NCBI RefSeq assembly: GCF_000276665.1
Contig: NW_004955465.1
Coordinates: forward strand, 2,707,164 to 2,771,163
Reading direction: 5' to 3'
DNA length: 64,000 nt
DNA from: Chinchilla lanigera
Taxonomy: Eukaryota > Chordata > Mammalia > Rodentia > Chinchillidae
Below, one piece after another: positions 59,041 to 64,000 of this stretch (the first letter of the stretch is position 1; each line of letters starts with the position of its first letter). The notes below the pieces were generated by a model. The model did not search any database. It was not told the origin of the DNA and was given only the letters and a program-made list of their open reading frames with translations. The translations under genes were made by a program, and so were the position numbers.

Positions 59041-60554
59041 GGGAAAAAACTATAACAACCAGGTGTCCATTAGAAAGAGAAAACATGACTGTTGATTCTG
59101 ACCACAAAATGGTCTTGGGAAATAACTTCTCAGGTGACTCTGGGGAGGGCACAGCATGAAATAAGTCATTAAATGGATGTTCCCATGGCCCGTTGTGTGA
59201 TGGATCCATTTCTGGGTGTTGCTGCATATGTACTAAAGCTTCCAAGCAGAATGAAAATGGGATTGTGTTCCACATCTGCTATTTCCTTGTATATTATTTG
59301 ATCCATAGTGCTACTTATGGGTAACCCCATTGTTTCTGAAACACTCTTATGCCCTTTTTCTTATTTCATTCACTTTCTGGCCTCAGGTAGGTTAGACTCT
59401 CTCCTGCATTGACCTGGAAGATGCTGAGAAGCGAAATGATGCCTAAAGGTCCACATGAAATTGGAAGCTAAAGTGGGACTAGGCAGTCAGGTTACCTGAA
59501 CAACAACTATAAAACCATCTTTCCCCTCAGGAAGTCTTAGGGCAAACAGAAAAAATGCTAATAAGGAACTGCCAGAGGATTACCAGGTCACTGATGATTT
59601 TCTATAACTAGAATCAATCAAGCAGTCACTGTGCTCTCCTCCTTCCTCTCTGAAAAGCAGGAACCAGGATGTCACAAGTGCACCTTTTTCTACCCCCTTT
59701 TCATCCCAATTCATCCCAATTCAAAGAGTTTCTAATGTGTGCCAAAGAGCAGCCTGCTTTCTGAATTCCACTATGCAGCGATTCTCTGTTGTTTATCAAT
59801 GGGCTACTTTTAAACTCAGGCATCTCAGTAAAAAAAAGTCTGAATTCCTAAATCAAGGTCAAAAGTTTTCAAAGGTGATCAAAAAAATGTAGATGTCTTC
59901 TGAGAAGTTTCTAGGAATTTAAGTAACTGAAATCACATAGGGACCTTGAAGGATTGCAGGTGGGTCACCCCCTCTTCTGTGTGAATCAAGCAGTCCTCAC
60001 TCCCATGGCAACGATGTGTAATACCCCAAAGGGAAGAGTGACTTTATGCTGGAGAACAACCAGGGAGGAGAAACTCATCGCTGAAGCTCCTAGACCTCTG
60101 TGAAATACCAAGAGACAAAAATAATCTAAGTAGGTAGGAAAGAGCTAAAGTCTTATAGTCGCAAGATACAAGTGAGAATGTCCAAGAGCAGCCTGGGCAG
60201 TGGGTGGGGAGAATGCTCTGCCAGATTTGCATGGACAGGCACCCTCTTCCTGGTTAGACAACCAGCTCAGAAAAGCCCTCCATAGCACTTCTACTGGGTT
60301 AATCACCCCACAGGGAGAAGCTGTGACAGCTGTGGAGTCCCATCCTTTCTGTGACCAGGGAGCTGCTAACAGGCCCTCACCCTGCCTCCATATCTCTTCT
60401 CCCTGGCCTCTTCATCTCCTCTGCCCACCTTGCAGCCACCTGTGCCTAATTGGGAATTCAAGCTCATCCAGCTGCTCTGTCTCCTTCCCACCTCCAGGTC
60501 TTTGGATTACCACCCACTAGAGTAATTCTGTAGGGTATTGTCTGGTAGTCTTTG

Positions 60555-60633
60555 TGGTGGTATAATTATACTTGTCCTCATATTAGAATCCTGAGGGGAT
60601 TCTAATATGAGGACAAGTATAATTATACCACCA
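60555..60633. repeat. Perfect 37-bp inverted repeat with 5-bp loop
   Basis: Arms 60555-60591 and 60597-60633 are exact reverse complements around 'tgagg'. The left arm begins 'tggtggtataattatacttg' and the right arm ends 'aagtataattataccacca'. No terminal-repeat family or clear flanking duplication was recognised. It would form a long, perfectly paired hairpin. Base changes between arms are zero, which suggests recent origin or gene-conversion-like correction. Confidence 0.97.
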
Positions 60634-60802
60634 TGGACTCTTAGCTCTCCGATGCTTTGTGTCTTGAGGTTCTGAATACTCCGCTCCTCCTTTTAGTCAT
60701 CTCTCCCAATCCATGAGCTCAATCCATTTATACCAGTAAGGTCCCTGCTTTGCCACCTCCATCTCACCAATTCTCTCAACCTACTTCCAGTTTACTTACT
60801 CC

Positions 60803-61249
60803 AGTGCTATGGTCTGAATGTGGTCCCGAAGTTCATGTGTTGGAAGTGATGCCCAGTGCAGTAGGATCGAGGGGTGAGGACTTTAAGAGGTGATGAAATC
60901 GTGAAGGCCCCACTCTCAGAAATGGGTTAAATGGATTTAATAAAATCTCATTGAATGGTCTTGGGGAGAGTTCCTGATAGAAGGATGGGCTCATCTCTCC
61001 AAGTCTCGCTCCCTGTCCTTGTCCCTCTCTCTCTTCATCTTTCTCTCTCTCCCTCTGGTCTTCCTTCTTCCTTTTCCCCTCACTTTTCCATCTTCTATCA
61101 TGGGATTATGTAACAAGAAGACCCTCACTAATGTAAATCCTTCAGTGTTGGACTTGCCCATCCTCAGAACTGTAAGAGAAGTTTCTGTCCTTTGTGAGCT
61201 ACCCAGTCTGTAGTATTCCGTTATAACAACACAAAGTAGACTCAGACAC
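60803..61249 (+). mobile_element. MLT1-type MaLR LTR
   Basis: 'tgctatggtctgaatgtggt', 'gttcatgtgttggaagtgat', 'cagaactgtaagagaagttt' and 'gagctacccagtctgtagta' end in '...gactcagaca'. A CT-rich expansion sits in the middle (about 61004-61080). Confidence 0.8.
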
Positions 61250-62030
61250 CCAGCCTCACCCTCTGCCACCATCTTCATGCGTTTGCTGGATTAACTCGTT
61301 TCCTCTAAAATTTTTTGCTAGAGTAGAACTAAAGAGGAGTGGGAAATGGAGATGAGAAATGCTCTTTCTCCAGAAAGTTTAGATGAGTTTTGGAGAAACA
61401 GAGGTATCTGCCAGAGTCTGTGCAAATGTGAGTAAAAGCTCTTCTCAGATTTGGGGTTCTGTTCTAAACGCTCAAGGATTCTATAGTGAGCGCCATTCAT
61501 GTTCCCGCAATCCTTTAACAAAAATCCCCCACATGCCTTTAGAGAGTACTTCCATCAACACAAAACTCTCCCCCAAGTATGTTGGTGATCACTCCCTCTA
61601 TCCACTCAAAGAGTCAGCTAATTATGATGGTATTAAAAGACAGTGAAAACCTGATGATAATGGCGCAACCAAGAGAGAGTGAGGCATGGCCACTGCTTGC
61701 AAATGCCATTCTTGCTGTTGTTGTAAGATACAAGATGCTAGCACTTCCCCCGGTGATGAGATTTACTTTTTTACCCACTTCTTGTTCAACAGTACTCTTT
61801 TGTAGCAATGATTGGCAGAGATATTAAAATACTTAACCTATCAAGTAGGATTTAATAAAGGGCTTTTGTTTCCAATTGGCACCAGGAGTCTAGTTTAAGG
61901 CTTATATATGGGAACATTTTAATTAATATGCATACTTTCTCTGACATATTTTAAAATAAGACTTCACTAACCTAATGTCAGAGTCAGTAGCATTAAAATT
62001 TCATTGTGATCACAGTAGTTGTAAGCCTGG

Positions 62031-62047
62031 CAAAAAAAAAAAAAAAA
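62031..62047. repeat. Poly(A) tract
   Basis: An A run of about 16 bp after 'gtaagcctggc'. No clear SINE body precedes it. Confidence 0.8.
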
Positions 62048-63586
62048 GAGTGCTTAAGAAATATTTGTGAAATGAGATTGGACAACCAGAATATGGAGTT
62101 GCATGTCCAATGGGAGGGTGCTGAGTTTTAGTGATTTATTTTTTGAGGTTGTAAATTTTAGAACATTGCAGACAACCCCATCGTCTGTAGATATGAGTCA
62201 GCGGGATCTGAATCATTTGTTCAGTGAAATTACATATTCATGAATGTCCCTGCACGTGTGTGACGTGTCTGCCTGGGCTAACTCAGGGGAAGGGGTTACT
62301 ACTTGGAATAAAGTTCACACTGGGGCGAGTGGAAGCAGACTTTCTTAGCTCTAGGTCCAAGTTTCAAAAATGAGTGATCTCCAATTTTTTCTACAAGTTT
62401 CTCTTTGATTTCATAAGAAAGAATTTGCTTGCACAGCAGAAAAGCTTGATTCCAGTCCCATTCCTGCCATTGTCTTGCTCTCATGGTTGTGGACAAGTTA
62501 ATAAATCTCTCTGGGTATTATTCTTTAGAAAAGGGAACACATATTTACTATCCTTTAAGCCTCAGCATTGTTATTTGAAGCAAATAAAATAATGGGGGTA
62601 ACACACAGGACTATCAGTGAGATATAATAGCCTATCCCAAGCCAACGTCAACTCGAAATCACTATTGCTTCTTCTCCATCCTCCTCTGCATTGCAGAGGA
62701 AGTTCCAGGCAAGAGATGCAATGAGAGGCATTTTCATAAGATGTAAAAGAGAAAGAGAGGCCATTATTATCTAGTGGCCATGAAAAACAGATGTGTAGGA
62801 AAAGTGCAGTGCTAAAGTTAGCAGAGGTTTCTAGACAAACACCTATATATTGCATTCTTCATGTAACAAATAGCTGAGACCAATGGCAGCAGTTCATGAC
62901 ACCCTGACATTCATGGGCAGTGTCTTCTGGTGAGCTCCTAGGAATCAGTCATTTCTAACTAAATATTCCCTGTTTTCACTTCCTTATACTTCCCAACAGC
63001 TGCCTATGCCTCTAAATCTTTCCTCCTGAGAATCCCTGGGTGGATTCCTGTTTTTGTGAATGTACCCTGTTGATACATGATAATAAAGTTCATGCTAGCT
63101 TCTGAACCATACCCACAGCCATTAACATAAAGAGAAAGTTAACCATTTGCCATGGAAACACAGTCCTGAGTGACTTCCATTAGGGCTGAGAGGATGGAAC
63201 AGTGACCTGAAAAAAAATCTTTCATTACAAGAAAAAGGCACCTATAATGTTTAATAAAACATTAACTTCAAGAAATGGTTTGCTTAAAGATAAGAAAATA
63301 ATCCAAATTCTCAAAATCTAAAATGAAACAGAAGGAGTGGTAACAAAAAGAATGATATAAAGGCAATATGTGAAGAGATAATCACTGATTATTTCCCATA
63401 GTTTATGAAAAATGAATCCACAGATTCAAGAAGTAAAAAAAAATTCCACCCAGGATTAGGACGGACCAAAGCCACTCTCATCTAGCCACTTGTGTGGCAC
63501 TGCGGACACATTTGACAAAGAGAAGATCTTGAATGCAGTCAGATCAATTTGATGTGTTTCCTAGAAAACTATCATCCCACAGTCAA

Positions 63587-63931
63587 AGTACTGATTCTGC
63601 AGATTCAACCAAGCATAGACAGGAAATATTTGGGAAAAAAGATACATCTGTACTGAATGTGTGCAGACTTTTCCCTTGTTGTGATTCCCTAATACAATAC
63701 AATACAAAGATACAATACAGTACAGTATAATACAATACTTACATGGCATTTACATTGCATTAAGCATAATAAGTAATCTGGAGATTATTTTAAGTAGATG
63801 GGAGGATGTACATAGATTCTATACTAACAATATACTGCTGTTTATAAAGCATTTGAGCATCCCTAGAGTTTGGTATCTTAAGGGGTCCTGGGACCAGTCT
63901 CCTTTGCATACCAAAGGATAACCGTACTGTT
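63587..63931. mobile_element. MER2/Tigger-like DNA transposon
   Basis: 'ctgcagattcaaccaagcat', 'gatacatctgtactgaatgt', 'tggcatttacattgcattaa' and 'ggtatcttaaggggtcctgg' are typical Tigger/MER2 segments in order. A 'aataca'-rich tandem stretch (63692-63737) is expanded within it. Confidence 0.75.
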
Positions 63932-64000
63932 AGACTGGTGGCTGAGGTCTCAACAACCACAAAGCAGATAACAAGGGAAATAACTGCTTCAAGGTGCTAG

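Larger units (their letters stand above)
47573..64000 (+). other. ADTRP: ADTRP intron 3, partial (over 16.4 kb in window)
   Basis: The donor gtgagt follows exon 3. I looked to the window edge for the conserved downstream blocks of the family (the IFP segment with the catalytic His, and the motifs around 'YPSKK' and 'HWKWG') and found none. The remaining exons therefore probably lie beyond 64000. The segment is full of MaLR LTRs, L2, SINE and DNA-transposon fossils. Confidence 0.7.

Noticed and set aside
1..64000. CRISPR arrays, operons, prophage or other microbial systems
   Set aside because: Every regular repeat found is a microsatellite or a eukaryotic transposable element, and splice-site structure and SINEs show vertebrate nuclear DNA.

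Overview
This is mammalian nuclear DNA, almost certainly from a rodent outside the mouse/rat group. The evidence is the SINE content: tRNA-derived ID-type SINEs of one consistent subfamily (box A-like 'gatttagctcagcggca', box B-like 'ggtcgtgagttcggttcc'), B1 elements, and several B1-dID composite SINEs, which are known from sciuromorph and related rodents such as squirrels, dormice and beaver. I cannot fix the species. Base composition, exon/intron structure and repeat density are all ordinary for a gene-poor mammalian region.

Only one protein-coding gene is supported: ADTRP (androgen-dependent TFPI-regulating protein, AIG1/FAR-17a family) on the + strand. Coding exon 1 is 35089-35223, exon 2 is 45835-45969 and exon 3 is 47471-47572. 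All three have consensus splice signals and phase-0 junctions, and together they encode the first 124 residues. The rest of the gene, including the catalytic histidine expected as the first residue of exon 4, was not found and should lie beyond 64000. Intron 1 is about 10.6 kb and contains a 100-N assembly gap inside a SINE tail. Intron 2 is 1.5 kb. Intron 3 is longer than 16.4 kb.

Regions: 1-35 kb is 5' flanking DNA with no recognised coding exon. It is filled with MaLR LTRs, ID and B1-dID SINEs, L1/L2/MIR remnants, DNA transposon fossils (MER1/Charlie-like hAT, Tigger) and a truncated 5S rRNA retropseudogene. A CpG-richer unique patch near 14-14.9 kb is the best candidate for a distant promoter or enhancer. 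35-47.6 kb holds the ADTRP exons plus a possible solo ERV LTR at 40.5-41.3 kb with an internal duplication. 47.6-64 kb is intron 3, with a TIR-bearing MITE, a long L2 broken by an LTR, a hAT element with a perfect 8-bp target duplication, and a perfect 37-bp inverted repeat.

No CRISPR, operon or microbial feature is present, and I found no evidence of a new multi-gene system. Apart from the ADTRP exons, the open reading frames of 60-170 codons look like chance frames or frames inside repeats. Repeat family names come from recognising sequence by eye and were not checked by a database search. Boundaries are approximate unless a target-site duplication is given.
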